Shown here piece by piece: positions 1-5,886 of a DNA stretch of 8,585 nt. The translations under genes were made by a program, and so were the position numbers. The stretch's first letter is position 1, and every line of letters begins with the position of its first letter. This DNA comes from CAIQPS01 sp964631965. GTDB lineage: Bacteria > Actinomycetota > Thermoleophilia > RBG-16-64-13. The DNA is taken from assembly GCA_964631965.1 (NCBI GenBank), contig CAZWAR010000106.1, positions 1 through 8,585 on the forward strand. The letters are read 5' to 3'. The notes beneath the pieces are model-generated. The model had not been told where the DNA came from and did no database searches. It saw nothing but the letters and a program-made list of their open reading frames with translations.

Positions 1-60
1 TACTGCAAAACCGCCCAGGACGGGGTTCTGGCCGCCAAGAGAGTGTTGGGGGTGAACTAG
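1..60 (+). CDS. C-terminal end of a probable corrinoid (B12-binding) methyl-carrier protein, partial
   Basis: Only the last 19 codons and a TAG stop are in the window; the reading frame is open from base 1. The tail reads Tyr-Cys-Lys-Thr-Ala-Gln-Asp-Gly-Val, then an Ala/Lys-rich helix ending Leu-Gly-Val-Asn. In the corrinoid-binding proteins that partner with MtaA/URO-D-type methyltransferases, the last helix of the B12-binding domain typically follows this pattern: an aromatic residue, then Ala/Asp-x-Val, then a Lys-rich helix. The next gene starts one base after the stop and is a URO-D-family protein, the usual partner of such carriers, so the two are almost certainly co-transcribed. The identification rests on a very short tail plus context. 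A second URO-D-type protein or another small-molecule enzyme cannot be excluded. Confidence 0.4.
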   Translation, partial: YCKTAQDGVLAAKRVLGVN

Positions 61-61
61 C

Positions 62-1195
62 ATGGCGAAAAGCGCTGTCGATTCAGGAGCCGGCCCAGCG
101 ACGCACGACCTGTACGCGGTTCACGAGAAGCGCATCCGCGACGCGGTGGCGCTCGGGCGACCGGACCGGATCCCGGTGGTCCCCAACGGTCCGGCTTGGC
201 CAGGTAGGGCCTTGGGCGTGCCCATCTCCGAGATCGCGACCAATCCGCCGATCTCCCGCCAGACGATCGTCGATGCGTATGCAGGCTTGGGGGAGATCGA
301 AGGGATCCAGAGCCCCGCCTACCACGTGTGCACGCTCTCCATCCAGTGGCTCTCCCGGGTCAAGAGACCCGGCCGCGAGCTGCCGGCCGATGAGCTCTGG
401 CAGGTCGACGAGGCCGAGCTGATGACCCTCGCAGACTACGACACGATCATCGACGATGGTTTCGGCCCCTGGCTCGAAGACTACTACCGCACCAGGCTGC
501 CCGGCATCCTCGAGGAGATGGACGCCTTCGTGGCCACCGTTCCTGATGCCATCCAGCTGTGCCGGGACCGCGGCATTGTCGCCATGACCCCAGCCGTCGC
601 CACCATCCCCTATGAGTACTTCTGCGGCGGCCGGTCCATGAAGGAGTTCCTGCTCGACCTCTTCCGCCACGGCGACAGGGTGCAGGCCGCCATGGACGCC
701 GCCCTCCCCGTGTTGATCGAGAATATGCGAGCCACCATCCGGGGCCTTAACCTGATGGGCCTCTGGATCGGGGGCTGGCGGTCGGCGAGCGAGTTCGTCT
801 CTCCGCGCCTCTGGAACCGCTTCGTCTTCCCTTATTTCAGGGCCATGGTGGAGGCTGCGGTGGAGGAGGGGGCCATCCCGGTGCTGCACTACGACGCCAA
901 TTGGACTCGTGATCTCGAGCGGCTGAAGGAATTCCCCAAAGGTAGGTGCGTCCTGTCGCTCGACGGCAAGACCGACATCTTCAAAGCCAAGGAAATCCTG
1001 GGCGGCCATATGTGCATCATGGGGGACGTGCCCCCGGCGCTGTTCTCGCTTGGGACGCCCGCCGAGGTCACTGCCTACTGCAAGCGTCTCATCGATGAGA
1101 TCGGCCCGGAGGGCTTCATCCTCAGCTCGGGTTGCGACGTTCCTATCGATGCACAGTACGACAACGTGAAGGCGATGGTGGGGGCGGTCGCCTAG
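62..1195 (+). CDS. Uroporphyrinogen decarboxylase (URO-D) family protein, probable corrinoid-dependent methyltransferase
   Basis: This 377-residue protein fits the usual length of the URO-D superfamily, which includes HemE and the cobalamin:CoM methyltransferases MtaA/MtbA. The C-terminal half is most diagnostic: a His-Tyr-Asp motif (H276, D278), an LSLDGKTDIFKAKEILGG-like segment at about 298-315, a GDVPP turn near 322-326, and SSGCDVP with C358. In MtaA/MtbA the zinc site that activates the thiol is His-x-Cys plus a distal Cys. Here the distal Cys (C358) is kept but the first Cys is Asp (D278). True heme-pathway HemE lacks this arrangement, so a methyltransferase-like role is inferred. The start is supported by a GGGGGTGA ribosome-binding sequence at 48-55, six bases before the ATG. 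It lies one base downstream of the probable corrinoid-protein gene, which supports a methyl-transfer operon. The methyl donor and acceptor cannot be read from the sequence. The family call is firm; the reaction is not. Confidence 0.85.
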   Translation: MAKSAVDSGAGPATHDLYAVHEKRIRDAVALGRPDRIPVVPNGPAWPGRALGVPISEIATNPPISRQTIVDAYAGLGEIEGIQSPAYHVCTLSIQWLSRVKRPGRELPADELWQVDEAELMTLADYDTIIDDGFGPWLEDYYRTRLPGILEEMDAFVATVPDAIQLCRDRGIVAMTPAVATIPYEYFCGGRSMKEFLLDLFRHGDRVQAAMDAALPVLIENMRATIRGLNLMGLWIGGWRSASEFVSPRLWNRFVFPYFRAMVEAAVEEGAIPVLHYDANWTRDLERLKEFPKGRCVLSLDGKTDIFKAKEILGGHMCIMGDVPPALFSLGTPAEVTAYCKRLIDEIGPEGFILSSGCDVPIDAQYDNVKAMVGAVA

Positions 1196-1242
1196 GCTCA
1201 ACCGGGGGCCGCGTCGCCCGTGGGGAAGCGTCCGTTGGGGCA

Positions 1243-1258
1243 GGCGGGTCAACCCGCC
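1243..1258. terminator. Possible GC hairpin between convergent genes, overlapping the glpK stop
   Basis: GGCGGG (1243-1248) and CCCGCC (1253-1258) are perfectly complementary around a TCAA centre. The hairpin lies across the glpK stop codon (TCA on the + strand, 1249-1251) and about 50 bases after the end of the URO-D gene. There is no U-tract on either strand, so it is at best an atypical bidirectional terminator. The rest of the 53-base spacer shows nothing else. Confidence 0.25.
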
Positions 1259-2889
1259 CAGCCGCGGGCCCTTTCCACTGCCTGCTCCCATCGGGCCCGC
1301 TTCACGGCACGTTCGTCGGCGGACATACCAGGTTCGAACACCCGGTCGACCCCGGCCAGTGCCGCCACCTCTGCCTCGGACCAGAACCCCACGGCCAGTC
1401 CAGCCAATGCGGCCGCGCCGAGGGCGGTGGTCTCCAGCACCCGGGGACGGACCACCGGAAGACCGGCTAGGTCGGCCTGCAACTGCAGGAGGAAGTCGTC
1501 GCGGGCCGCCCCACCGTCCACACGCAACGAGTCGATGTGCACCCTATCGGTCCGCCGCATAGCCTCGAGCACCGCCACCGTCTGGAAACAGATGGCCTCC
1601 TCCGCCGCCCGGGCGATGTGTTGTCTGGTCGTGCCGCGGGTCATGCCGATGAGCAGGCCCCGGGCCTCCGGATCCCAATAGGGGGCGCCCAGACCGGTGA
1701 GAGCCGGGACGAAGAAGACGTCTCCGCTGTCGGGGACCTCCGCCGCCAGAGGGCCGATCTCCGCCGCTTCCCGCACGATCCCGAGTCCGTCGCGGAGCCA
1801 CTCGACTGCGGCCCCTGCGGCGAAGATGGATCCTTCGAGCGCGTACCGGACCTTGTTGTGGGATTCCGGCCCCGACTCCCGGCCGCGTTCCGCACCGGGT
1901 TCCATGCCCGCGTCCGCTTGGATTCCTCGCCCGGGCGCGACCGGCAGGGCCTGGTGCATCCCCGGCCGCTTCGCGCGGTCGCCCTTTCGGTCCGCGCCGG
2001 TATCCGCTTCCAGCACCCAGGCCACGGTCGAGAGCAGCTCCGCCCCGGAAGCAGCCGGCCGGTAGCCGGTGTTCGCGAGAAGAAAGCAGCCGGTCCCGTA
2101 CGTGTTCTTCGACCCTCCGGCCTCGAGAGCGCCCTGGCCGAAGAGCGCAGCCTGCTGATCTCCGGCTATTCCCGCTATGGGGACCTCGGCTCCGAAAACG
2201 TCGGGATCGGTGAACGCCACCACGGCCGACGAGGGGCACAACGTCGGAAGGATCGTGCGCGGAAGGCTGAAGAGGTCGAGGAGCCACTCGGCCCAGTCGA
2301 GCCTGTGAAGGTCGAGGAGCATCGTGCGCGAGGCGTTGCCGTAGTCTGTCAAGTGCTCGCGCCCTGCTGTCAGGCGCCAGACCAGGTAGCTGTCGATGGT
2401 GCCCGCCCGAAGCCGGCCTTCGCGGAGAAGTCCTCGCGCCTCCGGCCGGTTGGCAAGCAGCCACTCGAGCTTGGTCGCGCTGAAGTAAGGGTCGAGGCGC
2501 AACCCGGTGACTTCCGCGATCCGAGGGCCGAAGCCGTCCGCCTCCAACTCGGCGCATCTGTCCGCTGTCCGCCGGCACTGCCACGCGATCGCGTTCCCGA
2601 GGGGCGATCCGCTGTCGGAATCCCAGAGCAGCACCGTCTCCCGCTGATTGGTGATACCGATAGCAGCAAGGTCGGCGGCAGCCATCCCGGCCTTCTGCAG
2701 TGCCACTTGGCAGCATCGCGTCTGCGTCGCCCAGATTTCCTCGGCGTCGTGCTCCACCCAGCCTGGCCGCGGATAATGCTGAAGGAGAGGCTCCTGCACC
2801 GAAGCGAGGATCGACGCGTGCTGTCCGAAGATGATGGCTCGGGACGCGGTAGTCCCCTGATCGATGGCCATGATGCCCTTGCCGTGCAT
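1249..2889 (-). CDS. glpK: Glycerol kinase with a ~50-residue internal insertion
   Basis: Cytoplasmic FGGY-family kinase making sn-glycerol 3-phosphate from glycerol and ATP. The phosphate-binding loop DQGTT is at 10-14. The glycerol-contacting residues of E. coli GlpK appear at matching numbers: R83-E84 (NQRE), W103, Y135, and the catalytic-base Asp as D244 in GIAGDQ. The GTGCF loop (265-269), ALEGSIF (350-356) and adenine-site DGGA (458-461) follow. Length is 546 residues against about 500 normally. The excess is one block at about 295-345, between STVAWVLE and KVRYALEGS, rich in Gly, Arg, Glu and Pro and unlike the family. The Gly-x-Arg loop used for fructose-1,6-bisphosphate inhibition in E. 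coli is absent, so that control is unlikely. The ATG is the only start that gives a normal N-terminus. There is no clear ribosome-binding site, and a TATTGT hexamer lies six bases upstream, so leaderless translation is possible. The gene is convergent with the URO-D gene and divergent from a broken hydrolase. No glpF or glpD is seen. Confidence 0.93.
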   Translation of the reverse strand: MHGKGIMAIDQGTTASRAIIFGQHASILASVQEPLLQHYPRPGWVEHDAEEIWATQTRCCQVALQKAGMAAADLAAIGITNQRETVLLWDSDSGSPLGNAIAWQCRRTADRCAELEADGFGPRIAEVTGLRLDPYFSATKLEWLLANRPEARGLLREGRLRAGTIDSYLVWRLTAGREHLTDYGNASRTMLLDLHRLDWAEWLLDLFSLPRTILPTLCPSSAVVAFTDPDVFGAEVPIAGIAGDQQAALFGQGALEAGGSKNTYGTGCFLLANTGYRPAASGAELLSTVAWVLEADTGADRKGDRAKRPGMHQALPVAPGRGIQADAGMEPGAERGRESGPESHNKVRYALEGSIFAAGAAVEWLRDGLGIVREAAEIGPLAAEVPDSGDVFFVPALTGLGAPYWDPEARGLLIGMTRGTTRQHIARAAEEAICFQTVAVLEAMRRTDRVHIDSLRVDGGAARDDFLLQLQADLAGLPVVRPRVLETTALGAAALAGLAVGFWSEAEVAALAGVDRVFEPGMSADERAVKRARWEQAVERARGWAG

Positions 2890-2895
2890 GTCCGT

Positions 2896-2901
2896 ACAAT
2901 A
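2896..2901 (-). promoter_or_regulatory. Possible -10 element for a leaderless glpK transcript
   Basis: On the minus strand TATTGT ends six bases before the glpK ATG and matches TATAAT at four of six positions. No Shine-Dalgarno sequence is present in the same interval, which would fit a transcript that starts at or near the ATG, as is common in actinobacteria. There is no convincing -35 element 16-18 bases further upstream, so this is a weak call. Confidence 0.25.
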
Positions 2902-2906
2902 GGCCA

Positions 2907-3478
2907 GTGGGGAAGAAAGGGACAGGGGGCCCGCTCCCGATCTCGCAACAGACCTGGTCGAGACGGACCCATGGGGACGCCGACGCCGCCGAGCAGGCGT
3001 ACCAGTGGGTGAGACAGCGGACGGAGAAGGTGTTCGTCTGCGGACTTTCGATGGGCGGGACCCTAGCCATCGGTCTGGCCGAACGACACCCGGAGGTGGC
3101 CGGGCTGATCACGGTCAACGCCTTCATCACACCAAGGCGGAGGGGGTCGACGAGCGGGCCTACCCCAGGGTGCCGATGCGCTCGGTATACGAGCGGGCCT
3201 ACCCCAGGGTGCCGACGCGCTCGGTATACGAGCTGGCCTTGTTGACTCGACGGGTCCGCAAAGGACTGAGGACGATCACCTGCCCGGCGCTGCTCTTCTC
3301 TTCGACGGTGGACCACGTGGTGCCGCCCGCCAATCAACGGGAACTCTTCGCGGGGCTCGGATCGGCCGACAAGCGGCTTGTCGAACTCGACGACTGCTAC
3401 CACGTGGCCACGATGGACCTAGGCAAGGACCGTATCTTCGCCGAGACCCTCGGGTTCATCGCCGCCCATTCCGGCTAG
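2907..3478 (+). pseudogene. Broken alpha/beta hydrolase (Est30 / monoacylglycerol lipase-like carboxylesterase)
   Basis: Two reading frames together give the C-terminal two thirds of an Est30-type serine esterase. The first frame, from about 2950, carries GDADAAEQAYQWVRQR, then the nucleophile elbow GLSMGG (Ser codon 3048-3050) and the following strand up to about 3130. The second frame, displaced by -1, takes over by about 3150 and carries AYPRVP, CPALLF, the acid in STVDHVVPP (Asp codon 3311-3313) and the base in CYHVATMD (His codon 3401-3403), ending at TAG 3476-3478. All three triad residues survive but are split between frames. The N-terminal part, including the oxyanion HGFTGS-type strand, is missing, because that space is occupied by the start of glpK on the other strand. 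About 20 residues of cap also seem to be missing around the frame change. A 13-residue block is duplicated (3152-3229). An indel error in the assembly could explain the frame change but not the missing N-terminus. The neat ATG at 2907 is unlikely to be a true start. Confidence 0.7.
3152..3229 (+). repeat. 39-bp direct tandem repeat, two copies
   Basis: Copy 1 (3152-3190) and copy 2 (3191-3229) begin GAGCGGGCCTACCCC and differ at one position (GCCGATGCG versus GCCGACGCG). The next bases, GAGCTGGCC, restart the unit for nine bases with one mismatch, pointing to slippage or unequal exchange at that short similarity. The unit is a multiple of three, so it keeps the downstream hydrolase frame and duplicates 13 residues (ERAYPRVP[M/T]RSVY). 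Confidence 0.95.
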
Positions 3479-3498
3479 AGACCGTTCGCAGGAAGTGC

Positions 3499-3527
3499 TT
3501 GCGCGAGCGTCCCGCGCCCCATATGGT
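3499..3527 (+). promoter_or_regulatory. Possible sigma-70-type promoter for the glutamate-synthase-like gene
   Basis: TTGCGC (3499-3504) and TATGGT (3522-3527) are separated by exactly 17 bases, in the 104-base gap between the broken hydrolase and the next gene. The -35 matches three of six consensus positions and the -10 four of six. A start site near 3534 would leave a leader of about 50 bases that contains the small inverted repeat at 3546-3560. Plausible but unproven. Confidence 0.3.
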
Positions 3528-3545
3528 GTATGGGTACGTCATAGT

Positions 3546-3560
3546 GGACGCACGGCGTCC
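3546..3560 (+). other. Small inverted repeat in the leader of the glutamate-synthase-like gene
   Basis: GGACGC (3546-3551) and GCGTCC (3555-3560) are perfect complements around an ACG loop. The hairpin ends 22 bases before the ATG at 3583 and upstream of the ribosome-binding sequence, so it could be an operator half-site pair or a leader hairpin. Six base pairs in GC-rich DNA can arise by chance. Confidence 0.3.
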
Positions 3561-3582
3561 GCCAACACGGGGGTGAACGCGT

Positions 3583-5187
3583 ATGAGCTACTCTCACACC
3601 GGATCAAGCGAAGCTCTGGAGACCCGCAACCGGTCGCGCGACGTCGCCGACTCCGGCATCTGCACGCGCTGCATGGCCGACTGCCAGGGCAACTGCGACG
3701 TCTTCAAGTCGTCGTTCAGGGGCCGCGAGGTCATCTACCCAGGTCCATTCGGCGAGATGACCTCGGGGTGCGACAAGGAGTACCCGGTCGACTATTCGCA
3801 CCTGAATATCCTGGGCTTTGCCATGGGGGCCAAGGCGATCGACGAGGCCAATCCGGACAAGGCGATCTTTCCGGTGGTCGATACCACTGCCGTATACGGT
3901 CACATGCACCCGGTGCGCATGAAGATGCCGGTCTTCACCGGTGCCCTCGGTTCCACAGACATCGCCCGCAAGTACTGGGAATCGTTCGCCATCGGCGCCT
4001 CCATCTCCGGGATCTCCTTGGTCGTGGGAGAGAACGTCTGCGGCATCGACCCGCAGGCCGAGTTCTACAAGGACGGGAGGATCAAGCGCTCGCCCGAAAT
4101 GGAGCGGCGGGTGAAGATCTACAAGCAGTGGCAGGAGGAGTACGGCGACATCATCGTGCAGCTCAATGTCGAGGACACGGCGTTCGGCGTCGCCGAATAC
4201 GTCGTCCAGCAACTCGGCGTCGAGACCATCGAGCTCAAATGGGGGCAGGGCGCCAAGTGCATCGGCGGTGAGATCAAGATCCGGGACCTCGACCGAGCGC
4301 TAGAACTGCAGAAGCGCGGCTATATCATCACCCCTAACCCCAGCATTCCCGCTGTCCGCAAAGCGTTCGAGAGTGGGGGCATCAAGGAGTTCGAACGTCA
4401 TTCCCGACTGGGTTTCGTCGATGAGGAGAACTTCCTCCGCAGCGTGGAGTACTTGCGTCGTACCGTCGGCGTCAAGCGAGTCACGCTCAAGACCGGCGCT
4501 TATGGCTATCCCGAACTGGCCCGAGCCATCAAATGGTCGTCCAAGGCCAGGGTGGACCTGGTGACCATCGACGGTTCGGGGGGCGGCACCGGAATGAGCC
4601 CCTGGCGGATGATGGAAGAGTGGGGAGTCCCCACCTTCTATCTCCAGTCCATGGCGTACGAATGTGCAAAGCGCCTCGCCACCCGAGGGGAGTGGACCCC
4701 GGACCTGGCCATGGCCGGTGGCTTCTCCACCGAGGATCATGTCTTCAAGGTACTTGCCATGGGAGCCCCCTACTTCAAAGCGGTCTGCATGGGCCGGGCG
4801 ATGATGATTCCCGGTTTCGTGGGCAGCAACATCGAGGGGGTCATCGGGGGCAGCGGGGGAGGCCCCGGACTGTGGAAGGAGTTACCCACCCCGGTCAAGC
4901 GCTTTGGCCAGACCCCGGACGAGATCTTTGTCACCTACTCGACCCTCAAAGACCGTTACGGCGCCAAGATGGCGAAGATCCCGCTGGGGGCCGTCGCCAT
5001 GTTCACCTTCGTGGACAAGCTGCGTACCGGTCTCACCCAGTTCATGGCGGGCGCCCGGAGCTTCCGTCTGGACACGCTCAACCGCGCCGACGTCATCGCC
5101 CTCACCAAGGACGCGGCCGAGGTGTCGGGCGTCAAGTACGTGATGGATGCCTACAAGGAAGAGGCGGAGCGCATCCTCGACAGCTGA
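3583..5187 (+). CDS. FMN-binding glutamate-synthase-like (GltB-domain) protein with Cys-rich N-terminus
   Basis: This 534-residue protein has the (beta/alpha)8 FMN domain of the glutamate synthase large subunit. Visible motifs are LKWGQGAK (218-225), equivalent to the KxxQGAKPG loop of GltS, the flavin/phosphate loop IDGSGGGTGMSP (329-340), matching the family's GHDGGTGASP, and a later AMAGGFSTEDHVFKVLAMGA strand-turn typical of the phosphate-binding end. No N-terminal glutamine amidotransferase or C-terminal glucan-like domain is present. The C-x5-C-x4-C [3Fe-4S] motif of true GltS, expected after the last FMN strand, is not there; only one Cys occurs, in VCMGRAMM. Instead the N-terminus has C27-x2-C30-x3-C34-x3-C38 plus C62, which could hold an iron-sulfur cluster. 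The start is backed by GGGGGTGA ten bases upstream. It appears transcribed alone, ending in a convergent spacer. True glutamate synthesis is doubtful; the substrate is unknown. Related stand-alone GltB-like proteins include the N-methylglutamate synthase subunit MgsC, but this one looks different from it. Confidence 0.85.
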   Translation: MSYSHTGSSEALETRNRSRDVADSGICTRCMADCQGNCDVFKSSFRGREVIYPGPFGEMTSGCDKEYPVDYSHLNILGFAMGAKAIDEANPDKAIFPVVDTTAVYGHMHPVRMKMPVFTGALGSTDIARKYWESFAIGASISGISLVVGENVCGIDPQAEFYKDGRIKRSPEMERRVKIYKQWQEEYGDIIVQLNVEDTAFGVAEYVVQQLGVETIELKWGQGAKCIGGEIKIRDLDRALELQKRGYIITPNPSIPAVRKAFESGGIKEFERHSRLGFVDEENFLRSVEYLRRTVGVKRVTLKTGAYGYPELARAIKWSSKARVDLVTIDGSGGGTGMSPWRMMEEWGVPTFYLQSMAYECAKRLATRGEWTPDLAMAGGFSTEDHVFKVLAMGAPYFKAVCMGRAMMIPGFVGSNIEGVIGGSGGGPGLWKELPTPVKRFGQTPDEIFVTYSTLKDRYGAKMAKIPLGAVAMFTFVDKLRTGLTQFMAGARSFRLDTLNRADVIALTKDAAEVSGVKYVMDAYKEEAERILDS

Positions 5188-5200
5188 GCGGACGATCGGC

Positions 5201-5221
5201 GGCGGGGGGTTAGCCCCCGCC
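5201..5221. terminator. GC hairpin downstream of the glutamate-synthase-like gene
   Basis: GGCGGGGG (5201-5208) and CCCCCGCC (5214-5221) form a perfect 8-bp stem with a GTTAG loop, starting 13 bases after the TGA at 5185-5187. There is no U-tract; a C-tract follows instead. The position between two convergent genes makes a terminator role likely even though the form is not canonical. Confidence 0.45.
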
Positions 5222-5292
5222 CCAACCCCCCCCCCGCGGTACCCCCCCCCCCGCCCCCCCGACAGGGGGGGGTGCCCCGCCCCCGGAGCGCG
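5222..5292. repeat. Low-complexity C/G-tract spacer with a second hairpin
   Basis: Uninterrupted C runs lie at 5226-5235 (10), 5242-5252 (11) and 5254-5260 (7), then a GACA loop and a G run at 5265-5272 (8). The 7-C run pairs with the G run to form a hairpin (5254-5260 with 5265-5271), a candidate terminator for the minus-strand operon that ends at 5293. The minus strand carries at least four G tracts of five or more within this stretch, enough for a G-quadruplex. Run lengths in such tracts are unreliable in assemblies. Confidence 0.6.
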
Positions 5293-5886
5293 TCACTCTA
5301 CCCCGAGCCGAGCTGCCTCTTCGGGCTCCTGGACCTTGAGGACGTCGAAGAACGCATACTGGGTGAGGGTGTTGAAGGTGGAGAGCAGCACGGCGAAATC
5401 CTGAGATTCCTGGTCGCCGCCGGCCGCGTAGTGCTCGTAGAGCGTCTTGTACTCGAGGAACCAGTCGGTACCGGCCGTGCTCGCCAGGATGTCGGCGGAC
5501 CGGTCGTACGCGGATTGCTGTTCGTACGGCTGCAGCTCGTTGATCTGCCGGCCGAGCCCTACCAGCCTCTGGACGTACTCCTCTTTCATATCGGCCACCG
5601 TCGACTGGATGGAAGCGATAGGGGGAGTGCCCCGCAGGACTGCTACCAGCCTCTCGATGGCTTCCTGCCATGTGGCAGCCACCTCTTTTCCCAACGCGAC
5701 AGTCTGGGCGAGGGTAGTGGTGGTCGGGATGCCGCTGCCGCCCGTCGTGGTCATCTTGCCCGGGACCGGCAGTTCCCCGGCGCAGCCCGTCAGAGCCGCT
5801 GCGGCCAGGGTGCAGATCACGATGGCGATCGCCAGCACAAGAAATGCTCGGCATGGCCGATACGCCTTCAGGCCGGGGGCTCTCAT
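5293..5886 (-). CDS. Small helical lipoprotein of unknown function
   Basis: This is a 197-residue predicted lipoprotein with basic residues at the N-terminus (R2, K7, R10, R13), a hydrophobic core at about 14-32, and a lipobox Leu-Thr-Gly-Cys with C35 as the lipidated cysteine. A short Thr/Gly/Pro linker (36-58) follows. The rest looks mainly alpha-helical, with Ala-, Glu- and Gln-rich amphipathic stretches (about 60-85, 92-125, 140-185). No catalytic motif or known family was recognised. Its ATG overlaps the stop of the upstream GH3 gene as ATGA (5883-5886), so it is translationally coupled to it. This is strong evidence that it works with, or on the same substrate as, the two GH3 lipoproteins. 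It may be an accessory or substrate-presenting factor, but that is inference only. Confidence 0.8.
   Translation of the reverse strand: MRAPGLKAYRPCRAFLVLAIAIVICTLAAAALTGCAGELPVPGKMTTTGGSGIPTTTTLAQTVALGKEVAATWQEAIERLVAVLRGTPPIASIQSTVADMKEEYVQRLVGLGRQINELQPYEQQSAYDRSADILASTAGTDWFLEYKTLYEHYAAGGDQESQDFAVLLSTFNTLTQYAFFDVLKVQEPEEAARLGVE

Noticed and set aside
62..1195. URO-D protein as the heme-pathway enzyme HemE
   Set aside because: The His-x-Asp and SSGCDVP motifs fit the methyltransferase branch, and no heme genes are near.
83..1291. Long minus-strand open frame antisense to the URO-D gene
   Set aside because: It is rich in His, Gly, Arg and Asp with no recognisable fold. It is a by-product of high third-position GC in the real plus-strand gene.
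1537..3403. Long open frames overlapping glpK on both strands (1537-3012 + and 1544-3403 -)
   Set aside because: glpK has clear catalytic motifs over the whole region. The other frames give Arg/Pro/Ser-rich translations without motifs.
3005..3478. Intact 157-residue protein starting at 3005
   Set aside because: Its first ~45 residues are the wrong-frame reading of the nucleophile-elbow region; only the later part matches the hydrolase family.
3583..5187. Assignment as authentic glutamate synthase large subunit (gltB)
   Set aside because: It is about a third of the normal length, with no amidotransferase domain and no C-x5-C-x4-C iron-sulfur motif.
5222..5292. C-tract region considered as a CRISPR array or a mobile-element end
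   Set aside because: There are no repeat-spacer units, no terminal inverted repeats with target duplication, and no transposase nearby. It is simple low-complexity DNA.
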